A stretch of 64,000 nucleotides of DNA from Bugula neritina (GCA_964035545.1 OZ037770.1:15412642-15476641), one strand, 5' to 3'; counted from the first letter of the stretch, positions 11,336-23,540 are shown. Program-made: numbers and translations. The notes: a model not told the origin generated them from the sequence alone.

Positions 11336-12770
11336 AAGATGAAGACACATTGCTATATCAATTGTATAATTGGAATATTTCTCCTATTATGGTTTTAAAC
11401 ATCATTATGGTACTAATTTAACAAATTAAAAGAGTTAAATGAATGGAATTGAGTCTGACCTTTGTCATTTGAAGCATATATATTATAAAAATTGCCAAAT
11501 GTATATTTAAAATAAGTTGCATTAAAGTGGTATTAAACTTTTGATTTGTCTTCTTTTTTTTCCTTTGTTTTAGACCATCTCTGAGCTAAATTTAGCTTTT
11601 CACAAATATCTTTTCATGACATCTTACATCCTGAGCTTTTATTACAGCTGCTGAATAATTCTAAAATTGTTGTAATAAACCAACAGCAAGATAAACCAAG
11701 TGCTTATTTTTAATTTTTATAAAATATTTACAAAGAATGTTACTCCTTATTTGAGAATATAGTATATTTGTATCGGTTTGTGTTTGTGTCTGGTTGCAAG
11801 ATATGCTTTAACTGCTAGCCAACTTGGCAACGGGTTTTCGAGTTTATTAACTGTCAAATCGTACCCTATAAAATGGGAAACATTAGAAATTGTATAAATA
11901 AGTAGTCACAATATAAATCAAAATTCAGAGGAACACTATGAATATTACAGAACCAAAAAATTGACATGAACTATTATAATTCTAATAAACTTACAATATT
12001 GATGCGTGGATAAAAATCTTAGCCATCACAATGCTGAAACCGATAGTTTATTCATACAAAGAGTGTAAATATGGCGGTTTGATCATGATACACTGACTCA
12101 TGCAGTACAGTGAATGAACTAGCTCTGCCAGCTAATAGTAGCTTTGGTGAAAGCTTTTGAAGCTTGAAAGCTTTAATGATTGGCTGCCTGCCAATACATC
12201 TGGGTGGCATACCAATACAATATTACTTTACAAAATACATACTTGCGCTTTGCAAAATAATAATATAATATTGCAAAACTTTGATTATAATATGTGAAGC
12301 AACATCACGTATTTCACTGCATGGTACTGCAACACAATACCAGTGAAGCAGTAAGAATGGGCATTGAGGTCAAAGGGCAATCTGTATTCCTTAGAAATTA
12401 CTAGCTGCTATACGCTCAATAATGCAGCTTTAATAACATGTTGCAAACTATAAACAATTTATACCATATTTTATAAAAATATTTATTTATTTATTATTGC
12501 AATATCACTTTATTAAAAATAAGTAGAATTTCTTAAATAATGAATAATCAATATTAGTTCCAAGGCCAACTGTATATATTGTTTTTGAAGGAAGATAAGT
12601 TTATAAATCATGGCATGATGCAATATGGTTGCCAAATCATGATAAGAGTAGTGCTACATGCTCTGATAATATTGATTATAGCAAAACTGAGTATATGCAT
12701 AAATGCATATATATTCACACAAGCTATATATAGAGTGGAAATCTTGTAAACAAATATCATTAGCAGAGTT
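11336..12770. other. Intergenic with duplicated 3' flank
   Basis: The first 400 bases resemble the 3' flanks of genes B and C (blocks 'GATTTGTCTTCTTTTT', 'CATCTTACA.TCTGAG'). No coding exon was recognised after that. Confidence 0.55.
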
Positions 12771-12960
12771 TTGCCAGCCAAACTTGTTGAGGGTATCAAG
12801 AACCTAAGCTGATCGAGCTAATTAAGTGAGAAATGTAGTTTGCCATACATTCAGTTTACACTAGCATTTTCTTTGATGTGTTTTTGTACGTCCCTGAGCC
12901 GTGTGAACAGCTACTAACTTATATAACAGTTTATTGCATGTTGGTTTAAGTTTGGTTTTC
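12771..12960 (-). repeat. About 190-bp repeat, inverted partner of 7997-8187
   Basis: Reverse-complement match of 7997-8187, with shared blocks such as 'GTTTGCCATA' / 'TATGGCAAAC' and 'GGGTATCAAGAACCT'. Together the pair flanks a 4.6-kb segment holding C and D. Confidence 0.7.
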
Positions 12961-13699
12961 ACCTGCTATCTTATAATATTAATATTAACAAACGTTTTGC
13001 AAATTAAACCATGCATATAATTTGGTTTTGTTCTAAATATAAAAATATATTTTGCCTAGATTTTCATTTGAGCAAGAGTTTTTACAAGCAAGCTTATGAT
13101 AATAACATGCAAGAGCTCTAAATTAGTGTTCAAAAATATGATACTGGTTTTTCACAAACTAAGTTAATGTATGAAAATGGAATTCATTTGGTAATGTTGA
13201 ATAGGTATTGGCATGCCGGGTTACTGCTATTATTGCCATTACCAAGATACTATATATAGGATATAACATTTCCATTACTAATTGATATCAAAATGAGATG
13301 CAACTGATACTACGAATGTGGGACTGTGGTAAACTTTCATCATATCTGCCTTTGGGCATGTGGGTGAACATGTGATATAGTAACTCAGACCACAGGATAA
13401 ACTGGAAATGCTGTTATAATAGATGCAGTTACACTCGTTCCTCTATACGGAACCTAATATTTAGTATAGCTGAAGTTGCAGAGCTCTTGAAGATTATTTA
13501 TTTCATACAGTGACTTTTGATTAAATTAGTTTTTCAGACTGGTATTTTAATATAATTATATTAGCTATAACGAGTTATTTTCATTTTTCTTAGAATACTT
13601 CACAAAGTGTCAAGTATATGTAGAAGAACCAGCTTGTTTCACATTATGCTTTATAAATAAGTGACAAGAGTATAAATAACATTATATCTAAATGTTACC
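12961..13699. other. Intergenic, no gene seen
   Basis: AT-rich. A block at about 13590-13690 belongs to the dispersed 'GTGTCAAG...CCAGCTT' family seen near 340, 1260, 2330 and 14140. Nothing else is supported. Confidence 0.5.
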
Positions 13700-14210
13700 G
13701 CAATTGACACGTATGTGTATTCATATATATATTCAAATAGTCATACAATAAACTGTGAGCTACTGATTCAGTATTATAGTCCTCTGTGATATACCTTTGA
13801 ACCACTTTGCACAGACTCACTTTTTTGCTGAATATAACATGATAATACAATACAAGTTAATATGTAAAGGTATAGGATTTTATCTGCCGTTTACTAAAAG
13901 GTTACAATGAGATATTATCTAAAACAGACTAATTTGAATCAATAAGTAATTCTAAATTAACATAAATATAGTTGCCCTTAAACATTTACCAAATAATTTT
14001 TTCAAGGCTTTAAACCTTATAGGTTCGGCATTTTTTCATACTTGACCTAGTTTTCAAACATCTAAATAAAAACCTAAACTTTGGCACTATATATATAGTT
14101 ATATAGCAACTTTATTTTTGAATGCAAAATATGGCATCACTGAGTGTCAAGATATAAAAGTATACCAGCTTAATTTAGATCGTTTTTATAAATAAATGAT
14201 ATTATGCAAT
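13700..14210. repeat. Duplicon copy 2: relic 3' flank plus left-edge block
   Basis: Bases 13700-13865 match the 3' flank of gene A (about 3870-4010; shared 'CCTTTGAACCACTT' and 'GATAATACAATACAAG'). Bases 13872-14210 match 92-420. The junction of the two suggests how the unit is ordered in the array: gene, 3' flank, then this spacer. Confidence 0.65.
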
Positions 14211-14502
14211 TTTGGTTATATAATGTTATATACATGCATGCAGTAATTAAAAGTGCTGGTATACATTAATTACAAATAATATTCTGTTTAGTATTTTCAA
14301 ACTAGTTTCTACAGCCATTCACCTTCCTTTTGAAATTACATAATGCAGTGAGTATTTAGTATTTAAGTTTATTTATAGAAACATTGCTTTGTTTAGGATA
14401 GTTTGCTCTCAGAAATTCAAATTTTTAAGTTTGAATTTAAATTATATTTAAAAGAAAATTTTTCGAACATTCAACATTAAAAAAGTTTGAAAATCTAAGC
14501 TC

Positions 14503-14504
<2 letters not shown>

Positions 14505-14543
<39 letters not shown>
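14505..14543. repeat. (AT)n microsatellite
   Basis: About 19 uninterrupted AT dinucleotides. Confidence 0.95.
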
Positions 14544-14546
<3 letters not shown>

Positions 14547-14631
14547 ATTACTTTACCTAATAAAGTAATAAATCAACAATTTTTCTCGTATACCTATTTA
14601 TAATCAAATTGCTAGCTCGTAAAGATATATT

Positions 14632-14634
<3 letters not shown>

Positions 14635-14690
<56 letters not shown>
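14635..14690. repeat. (AT)n microsatellite
   Basis: About 28 uninterrupted AT dinucleotides, 90 bases after the first run and upstream of gene E. Confidence 0.95.
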
Positions 14691-14693
<3 letters not shown>

Positions 14694-14895
14694 AAAGCAT
14701 TTCAATGCCGCATATCAGTTTACTTTGCCGTGTATTCATTGAAGGAAATAAGGAAAAGGCTGCTAAATCATATTGTACTAACACAACATACACTCGCTGC
14801 ATTTCCTGGTACACTGTTATAACGAGATGTTTATTAATATGTCATTTCCTTTTATAGTAGTATATAGCTAGTATACCATGCAGCAAATATATATA

Positions 14896-14903
14896 TATAT
14901 AAA
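14896..14903 (+). promoter_or_regulatory. TATA box of peptide gene E
   Basis: TATATAAA at the end of an (AT)n run, 78 bases before the ATG. The following 5' leader matches genes B and C closely. Confidence 0.6.
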
Positions 14904-14980
14904 GAAAGGGTTCGCCTATACACTAGCATTACTAGTACACAAGTGGTTTGAATATCAGCTGTTATACAGAAAGAATTAAA

Positions 14981-15744
14981 ATGAAGTTCACAATCTTCAC
15001 TCTGTTTGTCTTTGCGTTTGCTTGTCTTTACACATCTGAGGCTGGTAAGTTTATGTATAATGTCAACCATAAATTTTAATTTATTCTAAGATAAAATGTA
15101 ATACTTGAATATAATATAGCTCAAGTGTGATATTCACAGTCACAGCATTTCATTAGCAAGCTTTAAACTCATATAATTTGTTCTGCATATATAGACATCC
15201 ACAACAGTGAAATACATTGTGTAATAGAATTAAGGTTTTTATGTACATTATCCTTTTTCACCACAAAATTGTGCCTATTTATCCTGAACCTGTCTATATA
15301 AAATCTTACAAAAGAAATTGTACAAAATATAAAGGCCGTCGTCATATTCTATTTTAAGAGAATGATATTAGTCAAGCAAATATTTTTTAAAATGACCAAC
15401 TTTTAAAAATTTTATATGCAGCAGTGGAATAATTATTTTTAAATATATTTTGATTTTATTTTATATAATGTAAATACAAACAGCCATGCATGCATGGGAT
15501 CACATATAACCAAATTTTGTCAAGTGACACATTTATTAGCTCTTTTAAGCCACAATATGAAAAGGAAAAGTTATAACAGCTGCTGGTAATTTCAGGTGTG
15601 GTTGGAGTTTGCCCTCCATCTAGTGACTTTGGAATCTGTCTGCAAGAATGTACAAGTCACCTTCAGTGTAGTGGAGGACAGCTATGTTGCTACAACGGTT
15701 GCGGGCGAACATGCACTCCTCCCGACGCCATATATAAGAGATAA
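14981..15744 (+). CDS. Secreted WAP-type cysteine-rich peptide E (70 aa)
   Basis: Exons 14981-15044 and 15596-15744. The signal peptide is MKFTIFTLFVFAFACLYTSEA. Exon 2 encodes the full eight-cysteine WAP pattern (C-x8-C-x3-C-x5-C-x5-CC-x3-C-x3-C), starting 'GVCPPSSD' and ending 'CTPP', then a short basic tail. The exon 1 end (phase 1) and the acceptor TTTCAG are the same as in gene A. AATAAA at 15839. The promoter and leader resemble B/C while the mature domain is closer to A, which suggests exchange between copies. Confidence 0.85.
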
Positions 15745-16211
15745 AGGCACCCGGCTATTAATTGTGTTTAAAAATTGTATGCTCATTAAATTAATTTTTT
15801 GAAGCAATAGCAATATTTTGCAAAGTTCGAAAGCTATAAATAAATTCAATTCAATATATTATACTCTGCATGGTGCTTACAGAAACAATTAAAGCATAGA
15901 AAACTGCTTTATGTAGCCAGGATAATTTAAATCAAATTGATAACTAATTCAATTTAATTCTCTCTCATCAAGACAATAGTTGTCTGTAATATGTTGAAAC
16001 CACTAATTGACAAATATTCACAATGCTGCTGCATGATGGGTAGAAATCAAACTAGCACATGCTATGGCTCTTCATAGTCTGAGTGTTGACATTTGCTAAG
16101 GCTACACTGACAAGAACTCAAACAGGCATATGAATTATTCAGGAAATCCTAATTTACAGAAAGTCCAAATAATATAACTACCTTTGAAACTCTATAACCT
16201 ACATACTCCAG

Positions 16212-16392
16212 GTACAGCCACACCTTGTCCATCAGTCCTTGCAGACTCTGCAAGAATTGTGGGAGAAAATGTCACAAAGATTCTGATTGCAAACGAGACA
16301 AGAGTAGTTGCTCCACCGAGTTTGGAGTTCTCTGTAGAGTTAGTTTCTTGGGAAATAAATCAATTTTTATTATTAAGTTTCACAGCTATTAA
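16212..16392 (+). pseudogene. Orphan, frameshifted WAP-type exon F
   Basis: After a possible acceptor (TACTCCAG) the expected phase gives 'TPCPS' (first WAP cysteine). The rest of the cysteine ladder (GRKC, KDSDC, DKSSC, GVLC) lies in another frame, so the exon carries a frameshift between cysteines 1 and 2. Distances fit C-x3-C-x5-C from the second cysteine on. No signal-peptide exon or TATA box was found between gene E and this exon, so it looks like a detached relic of a duplicated copy. Confidence 0.6.
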
Positions 16393-16791
16393 ATAAAATA
16401 TATGTCTGTTGTACAAGACTTCATGATTTCACAATATAAATGATTGAAATCATTACATATAACATTCTTATACAATTTTATTTAGTTTTTTTACCTAAAG
16501 TTTGGCATCTAACTGCCTGTATCTAAATATATCCTGCCATCATGTTACATATATCAGCTCTCCCAGAGCACCATACTAATTATTATACTTATAAAAGTAC
16601 ATCCAACCTGTTGACAAGAAAAGTGCATCACCATTTGGGTGTGGATTAAAAAATATGGGCTCATACCATCTTTGTACAATCATTAGGTATGTTGTAACAA
16701 GGTTGTCATAGTTACTGATTGCATATCTAGTATAATGGTGGTTGTGGAATGTCTGGCATATTCATGTATGCCCACATATAGAAAAATCTCT

Positions 16792-16798
16792 TTATAAA
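16792..16798 (+). promoter_or_regulatory. Possible TATA box of locus G
   Basis: TTATAAA, 135 bases before the ATG; a second AT-rich candidate (TTATATATA) lies at about 16814. Weaker than in the other loci. Confidence 0.35.
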
Positions 16799-16926
16799 GT
16801 TCTACGGAAGGGATTATATATATCTAAGCATATTAAGTAGTGAACTTTAGGTAGTGAAAGTTGTGTTGAACATACAGAAGCACTGCTAGTTAAACTCGAT
16901 CTCTTTATACAACAGCAACTGCAACA

Positions 16927-17576
16927 ATGAAATTCTTCGCTTTTACTTTGTTTCTACTTGCTTTCCTTTGGGTTCAAGGCACCGAGTCCTGTAAGTATAT
17001 GTAACGCAGCTCATAGGACTTCAGGCTAAATATAAAATCTAAGTCACAAAACTAAACACTCAATTGGTAAATAACCTGTTCATCATTAGTTTAACTTTAA
17101 TTTGTTTTGGCTAGTAGTTTGAGTAAATCTGTACTTTATTGCAGCTATAGTATAGCATGCTTACTATTAGTAATTGAGAAAAAACTTAAGACGTGTTTTG
17201 AAATGTTTTCATAATATAAAGTGCTCAACAATCTACTTAAATATTTTGACAGTCATTCATCGCCATTGAAATTAAAACTTTGTCTAAAAGCAGCACCATG
17301 CAGATAGAAAACTAAAAGTTGCTGGGTTTTCATTTTTGTTGAATTAACCTAACTGTAACCTATAACACACAGAATGATACTCATGTCATGTGCTTCTGTA
17401 TGTGTCTATGAAATATAAATTGAATTTTAGAAGTATTAAAGGGTTGTCCCCCTCCTACTCAGCACGGGATTTGTGCAGAAACGTGTGACGATGACCTGGA
17501 TTGCCCAGGAAATTAAATTTGCTGCAGAAGTGGCTGCTGGAGCAGTTGCGAGCGCCCCCAACTATCGCAAGGATAG
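16927..17576 (+). pseudogene. WAP-type peptide G with internal stop
   Basis: Exon 1 is 16927-16990 (signal peptide MKFFAFTLFLLAFLWVQG). Exon 2 begins at 17434 if the acceptor is TTTTAGAAG; using the TAG three bases earlier would create a stop at the junction. The domain reads 'GCPPPT..GIC.ETC.DDLDCPGN', then TAA at 17514-17516, then 'ICC.SGCWSSCERP' in the same frame up to a TAG at 17576. All eight cysteines and their spacings are kept around the single stop. This is a recent nonsense mutation, or an allele with a truncated four-cysteine product. AATAAA at 17680 is intact. Confidence 0.75.
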
Positions 17577-17719
17577 ACTGCTGAGGCTAAATAGATGCTC
17601 ATATTGTATACTATTATACTTGTATAAGAGTTGTGCTGATAATATATCTTCATTTTGAGAACTTGTATTGACTTTCTACAATAAAAACACACACAGCTGT
17701 TGTGTACTAAAATAACAAT

Positions 17720-17930
17720 ATTTAAACATGATTATAATAATATAATATAAAGAATAAAATATAATATAATATTGTAATGACTATAATGTAGCATAATATT
17801 ATAATGAATATAATGTAATATAATAATATAATGAATATAATATAATATAATAATATCATGAATATAATATAATATAATAGTATAATTAATATAATATAAT
17901 ATAATAATATAATGAAAAAAATATAACATA
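17720..17930. repeat. AT-only tandem repeat
   Basis: Degenerate repeat built of TATAATATAATAATA-type units of about 27 bases interspersed with ATGA. Open frames across it are low-complexity artefacts. Confidence 0.85.
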
Positions 17931-20400
17931 TAGGAGCAAATGTCGGACTTGTCAAAATGATAAAGAATTTTCTTAAATCATTCAAACTAAGACCTCTCCA
18001 ACTTATTTAATTATTCCTCGATTGACTATTCATTATTATTGCGCAAGATGTCATTCAACTACCAAAAATCATACCTAATGAATATACATATATAGGCAAA
18101 GAAAAGACAACTCCTATCAAATAAATAATGGATACACATTATCTTATTAAATAGTAATTCTGTAGTAACATGAAACAGCTCATCCTCAAAGCTGCTGCAA
18201 CAGCCATAAAATGTCAATATATTTCAATGCTTTCTATTATCATATTAAATACTGACTGACTGTTATATAAACAAAGCTATATAAATGTATACCAATTGTT
18301 GGAATTATAGTTATATTTATGTGCTTTGTCTAAAATTAAAGTGCCAATGTGTAATCGCTTGTTAGTTTTGTGAGTCAAAATAACTTTTTTGCCACATAAA
18401 TATGTCCATAGTGGTATATCAGTGTTCCTAAACAGGCTATGCTACACTCTGTAAAACATTAAATCAATCTGGAAAGGCTTATATATACTGTATAATATAG
18501 TGTTAAGTATTTTCTTGAGTAAAAACAAGTAATTAGTTGAACTATTTTTTTGTTAATTGAATCATGACTGGTTATAGTTTTAAAATGAATAATCAACCTT
18601 TGCATGGATACAATAATTTACATTTGATTGGTTGTATTTCAATAAAGAAGCTGTTATTGTAAACAGTGTTAGTTTATTTTTAGAGGCTTAATGCTAGTCT
18701 AAGGTATTGCTTCATCTCCCACAGGGAAAGTTCCTTCAACATTACACATACAACAAGGAAATTGCCCAGGTTAGCTTCAAATATGATTGGCTAAAACTAT
18801 TAAATCCTATCTAGCACCTGAACCTCACACCATCCATACCTAACGTCAATGCAATCGCTACAACATATAATCTGTAAACTCTGAATCATTTGTATATACT
18901 GCATGGCTAAACAGAGGGAGACAATTTCATTAGCTGATGATGAATTAGCTTTCGCTTAATATTATTAAACCTCTTACTTTCTATTGACTAATTCAATAGT
19001 CAATGCTTGATTGCATTAATAAATATTCTGTTAATTGATTTGGAAATATTTCATAAATGTTCTACTTATTTCAATATCTAATGGATATATAATCATAAAT
19101 TTCGGATTTTAATATCGAAAGATATTTGATTAGCCTATAAAACATTTTTTTATATAAATCTGACAAAGGTATATGTAGTGTGCCTGGCAGTTTGCAATGC
19201 TGGTACAGAGAAACAGTTTTTGAATTTTTTTGCGCAAGCTCTAGTAGATTATATGTTGTTAAAAGTTGTGAAACATATTTTTATTCACCTTATATGTATC
19301 TGCCAAATTAAAAATGATAAACTCCTGCTAAACAAATCTTCCATTTTTAACCTTGAATAGTAATTGCAAAGATGTTGGCAACTGACAATGTTGTGGGCAT
19401 ATAATAGTCTGAAATTTATACAGAACAATGGCAGGTTATAGTTTATTAAAATATGATATATTGTAATTACTTTATGTTGCAATGCTTTATCCTCATCACA
19501 GCATTGTGAAATATCTAAACAGTGTCGTAAATTGATTACACATGCAGCTGACAAACGTTCTATATATATGAGCACCACTTCAAAATTTGCAGACTAGTTC
19601 TTAGGGAGCACCAGAACTTGCTGAGTGCAGTTGTACCTAGAGCTTTGGCTTTAAAAGACGCATGGAAATGTAAAACATTACTTATTGTTAACAGGATTTG
19701 TTCACACATTTCGATACTTAGACATAGTATATACGGATAAAAACCTCACGTAAATAATTAAATAATTATATACCTATAGTCGCTATTTTTCAAGGAGCCC
19801 CGATAGAATAAATTTTTCTAAGGAGCTTTTCTAGTGTGGCATATTAAAAGCTCTTTCTAGCATACTATATATGTGTAGTATATAATAATACAAGTTGTTA
19901 TGATATAATATATAGGCTACATAGCTCAATAATAGCTCAATAAGAATTTGGATAGTTTAAATAAGCTGTTGGACTTTTTGTATCAACATTTTACTACCAT
20001 GCTATTTCTTTCCTCTCTGACTCCTCAAAACTCTTGCATGTTGAACAGCTAACGTATGAGTGGCCAACGATTCATGCATTTTGATAATACAGATATTCTA
20101 TAAATTTATAATTGGAGCCATATTTGTGAATTTACTTAACCTCCTCAGCTTAGTCTTTATAGATTCAACTGACAGTTTTGCTTTTCAGTTTATATTTAGC
20201 CTTATGTTGCCTTTTGGATAGCAGTAAGAAAGCTTTCTACATTTCTTTGAGAATTGTTTTAAACTGTGTGTCTATTTATCTACTACACTTCTTTAGGAAA
20301 GCTGTCTCACCCCCCCCCTTCCACTAGATGTGGTTATAGACACTTGGTTATACACACATTGTTCATGTATACTGCATTCTTATTAGATCAAGCTACAAGG
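17931..20400. other. Intergenic between loci G and H, no gene seen
   Basis: AT-rich. No WAP-like exon, signal peptide or RNA gene was recognised on either strand. Small open frames at 19178-19578 have no supporting features. Confidence 0.55.
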
Positions 20401-20412
20401 AACTGGAAGACG

Positions 20413-20420
20413 TATAAAAG
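20413..20420 (+). promoter_or_regulatory. TATA box of peptide gene H
   Basis: TATAAAAG, 77 bases before the ATG. Confidence 0.6.
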
Positions 20421-20496
20421 GTGCGCCAAAGCAAGAGAACGCATAGTTGTTGCAGTAGTAGGAATTTGTTATAGCTACTTTTTCCAACACCTAACA

Positions 20497-21210
20497 ATGA
20501 AGTTTATTATGTTGACTATTGTTCTGTTTTCTTTGGTTTGCCTCTGCAATACAGTAACAGGTGAGACAGTTGGTAGATGGGCAGACACTCTGCAAGTCTT
20601 TCATTATTCAGTGAATATTTGATGAATTACTTTAAAGTATTGCACTGCATATGCATTGCATTATATTGTGTTTTGTTTACAATTGTATTTTATGGTATTT
20701 TATAGTCTTGTATTGTACTGTGTTGTATTGAATTTTATTGTATAGCAATGTATTTATTGTATTGTATATTGTACTTATTGTGTTGTATTTCATTTCATCG
20801 TATCAGCTTGTATTTATCATATTGTATTGTATTAATTGCATTGTATTTCACTGTACTGCATCGTATTGTACTTCAATGCATTGTATTGTGTTGTATTGTA
20901 ATTTATTGTATTGTATCGTATTGTGTGGTATTGTATTGCAATAATGCAATACACTACCACACAATAACATTCAGTACTGGCTCTCAGCTAAACAAAACTT
21001 GCAAAACATTTAGAATTGAACTATTCCACATTCAGATTAGTAAAAGTAAATAAAAGAATAAGCCGCTTTGCTTTAGGGGCGTCTGGAAAGTGTCCTAAAC
21101 CTGGTGGCCAAGGAATTTGTGTGCAGTTGTGTGATTCAGATGATGGTTGTGGCAGCGGTCAAAAATGCTGCTCCAATGGCTGCGGATTTACCTGTCAAAC
21201 AGCTGAATAG
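20497..21210 (+). CDS. Secreted WAP domain peptide H (65 aa)
   Basis: Exons 20497-20560 and 21077-21210. The signal peptide is MKFIMLTIVLFSLVCLCNTV. The mature peptide is the most canonical WAP domain of the array: 'GKCPKPGGQGIC', then 'DSDDGC.SGQKCCSNGCG.TC', spacing C-x8-C-x3-C-x5-C-x5-CC-x3-C-x3-C. The KxGxCP start and KCCxxGCG core match the family signature of elafin/SLPI-type inhibitors. The intron is filled by a degenerate TATTG-type repeat. AATAAA at 21439. It differs in signal peptide from A-E and may be closest to the ancestral form. Confidence 0.88.
20640..20945. repeat. Degenerate TGTAT/TATTG repeat in intron of H
   Basis: About 300 bases of pentanucleotide-like TTGTA/TATTG units with C substitutions. 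It produces spurious open frames on the + strand. Confidence 0.85.
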
Positions 21211-21891
21211 TTGTCAGTTGTCTCCACCTGAACCAGTTAATTCTGTCAAAACAAATTATCTGCAAGCAAACTCTGCATGTTTAGTATTCTCCTAACTAAA
21301 AGAATTTCTGTAACAATATTATCAACAAATATCAACACATTCAAAAGATTTAACATTTCTGTTATAAAGCCTAATTAGCATTTCAAAACAAATTTATAAC
21401 TGATACTAATTTGATTGTATTTTCTCAACTATAAGTACAATAAAGTAACTTAGGAATATGTTTTTGGTATTTCTATGTAGTTGATAAATTCATAGAATAA
21501 TGCTATAGTTTAAAAGCTTTAAAACAAATAATTTGTAGAAATATTAAGCAATATACTCATAAGATTCATGTTGGGAAAATATTGTTACTATATATATAAT
21601 ATGACATTATAGTTATAATTAGTAATTATTGAAGCGCAAAGAATATGTTTATTTCTCAACATGGCAGAGTTGCAAACTTTTATGTATATTTATTTTATAT
21701 ACAGATTTAACGGAAATCTGCTGTAGAATCATTTCTTAAGCAACACAAAACAAGGATACAGAGCCAGCTGAGCGTAAAATACTGTATGTTTCATTTAACC
21801 TGTTTCCTGGTACGAAATTGTAATAACTGTATTATTCTTTTGTTCCGATTATTCATGTATAGCTACTTATAAGTGTATAATTATTTTCATA

Positions 21892-21899
21892 TATAAAAG
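21892..21899 (+). promoter_or_regulatory. TATA box of peptide gene I
   Basis: TATAAAAG followed by GGG, 86 bases before the ATG. Confidence 0.6.
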
Positions 21900-21984
21900 G
21901 GGTGTATTCTAACGAAAAGCAACATTCACTGAAACAGCCTTCATATATACAGTATATATAGCAACTTATTTCAGAAAACAAAAC

Positions 21985-22542
21985 ATGAGATTTCTTATAG
22001 TCTTTACTTTCCTTCTACTTGTTTGTCTTCATAACATTGAAGGACGTAAGTATATTATTACAAGTTATCACTTATAGTTTCTTTAGTCTTATATGCTGAC
22101 TTTTTTACTGCAGAAGATACATTTTAGTTCTTGTTCAAAAATTCATATATTTTTAATGCTGCATAATTAAAACTAAAAATAGCATGTTTTTATACCCGTA
22201 TATGCATTAAACTCAGCCTGCATATAGCAGCTATATCACATATTCCCGTAATTCTTGTACTGATAACTAGAAACTCTGCACTGATGACGTGCAGTTTGAT
22301 GAAGTAAATAAATTGATACTTAATTTCCTTGAGCAATATATGCTAATATTCTTTGGTTTTATTATTTTATTTTAATTGAATAATCACAGTGAGTTGTTAA
22401 TATTGTAGTCGGGATCCACGGCTGCCCTCCTAGCGGACCCAACAGCTGCACGAGTGACAGCGAATGTCTTGCCAGGAACACGAGGTGCTACTTCAATCTT
22501 TGTGGTGGGAGATGTGTATATGTACCAGACATCAAAGAATGA
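21985..22542 (+). CDS. Secreted six-cysteine peptide I (64 aa)
   Basis: Exons 21985-22045 and 22409-22542, again phase 1. The signal peptide is MRFLIVFTFLLLVCLHNIEG. The mature part has six cysteines spaced C-x7-C-x5-C-x6-C-x4-C-x3-C, with 'GCPPSGPNSC' at the start and 'LCGGRC' near the end. It aligns to the WAP core at 'SC.SDSEC' and 'CGGRC' but lacks two cysteines, apparently number 2 and one of the central pair. In classical WAP pairing those are not partners, so the bonds would have to be rearranged. Two AATAAA signals at 22625 and 22633. Forms a pair with gene J. Confidence 0.75.
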
Positions 22543-22649
22543 GTTCATCACACAAATTAACTGTATTCATGAGCATATACTAGCTGTAGAGCTCAATATT
22601 AGCAGTTTCTTTTTACGTTATCTGAATAAACGAATAAAGTTATACAAAT

Positions 22650-23540
22650 GAAACCAAAGCTGCTAGAGTTTTCACATTGACCTAATCTTCTATGAATATA
22701 ATGTGTATATAATTTCAGTGGAGTTTCAGCTATATAGCTATAGCCATTGCACTCTATAAGGTGTAATGACAGTAGGTAAAGAAGCCTTAAACCAGTTTCA
22801 TTCTTTGGTATAGATCTAATTTTTACTTTTTATAACTTTTCTATGTATGGAACTTGCAACGAAATGAGAGCATATACTAGAACTTATATCACTATAACAC
22901 ATTATTAAAAAGGCGGTTCTTTAACAATATAATAACAAATAATATAATGTACTCTAGGCACAAAGAAACATAGATTAGCCAATTATAGCTCATGATTTAT
23001 GACACATCAGGTCAACAATGAGATACTATATAAAGTTATATGTTACCATGATATCCTGTATATATGCCTCCCAATACTCACTGACCAAAACCTTGTGAGA
23101 TGTGATACCAATCAAGTAGCATTATTCAATACCTCCACCACCTCTATTGCTATCATATATACAAGAATACGGAGATGTTTGTAAATTCAACATTGCTGCA
23201 ATAGATATATATCATGTTAAGTTGTGGAAATAATAGGTATATATAAGTTCTAAGGATTTCCAGCAAACTGAAAATAGATAAGATAACTTTAATTAGACAA
23301 GCTTAAACATGCATGTATGACTTTGAGGTTTACCAAAATGCAAGATACCGGCCCTTAGTACAACCAAACTTGGACATTCACAAATAAAATGTCATTATAC
23401 AACAGCTAGCACCCAAATAAATATAGTTTTCACAGGAATAAACCTGTCACATAGCATACTCTATTCCATATTGTCAATTTCATATAATATATGCAAACAC
23501 TATTGTACATATTCTTATTTCAGAGCTTAGTCAAGTAACA
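22650..23540. other. Intergenic between I and J, no gene seen
   Basis: AT-rich. The small open frame at 22999-23184 shows no signal peptide or cysteine pattern. Confidence 0.55.

Larger units (their letters stand above)
21450..22545. repeat. Duplication copy 1 carrying gene I
   Basis: Related to 23540-24710: shared upstream block ('ATCATTTCTTAAGCAACAC', 'AACAAGGATA'), promoter, exon 1, exon 2 and 3' end. Diverged, with small indels. Confidence 0.75.

Noticed and set aside
14557-14857. Open frames on both strands across the (AT)n runs
   Set aside because: The peptides are Ile-Tyr runs produced by the microsatellite; no start context, domain or splice support.
19178-19578. Small frames between loci G and H
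   Set aside because: No cysteine pattern, signal peptide or partner exon; treated as chance.
20738-21053. Open frames rich in Leu/Tyr/Cys in the intron of gene H
   Set aside because: Generated by the TGTAT repeat; the real gene structure places this stretch in an intron.
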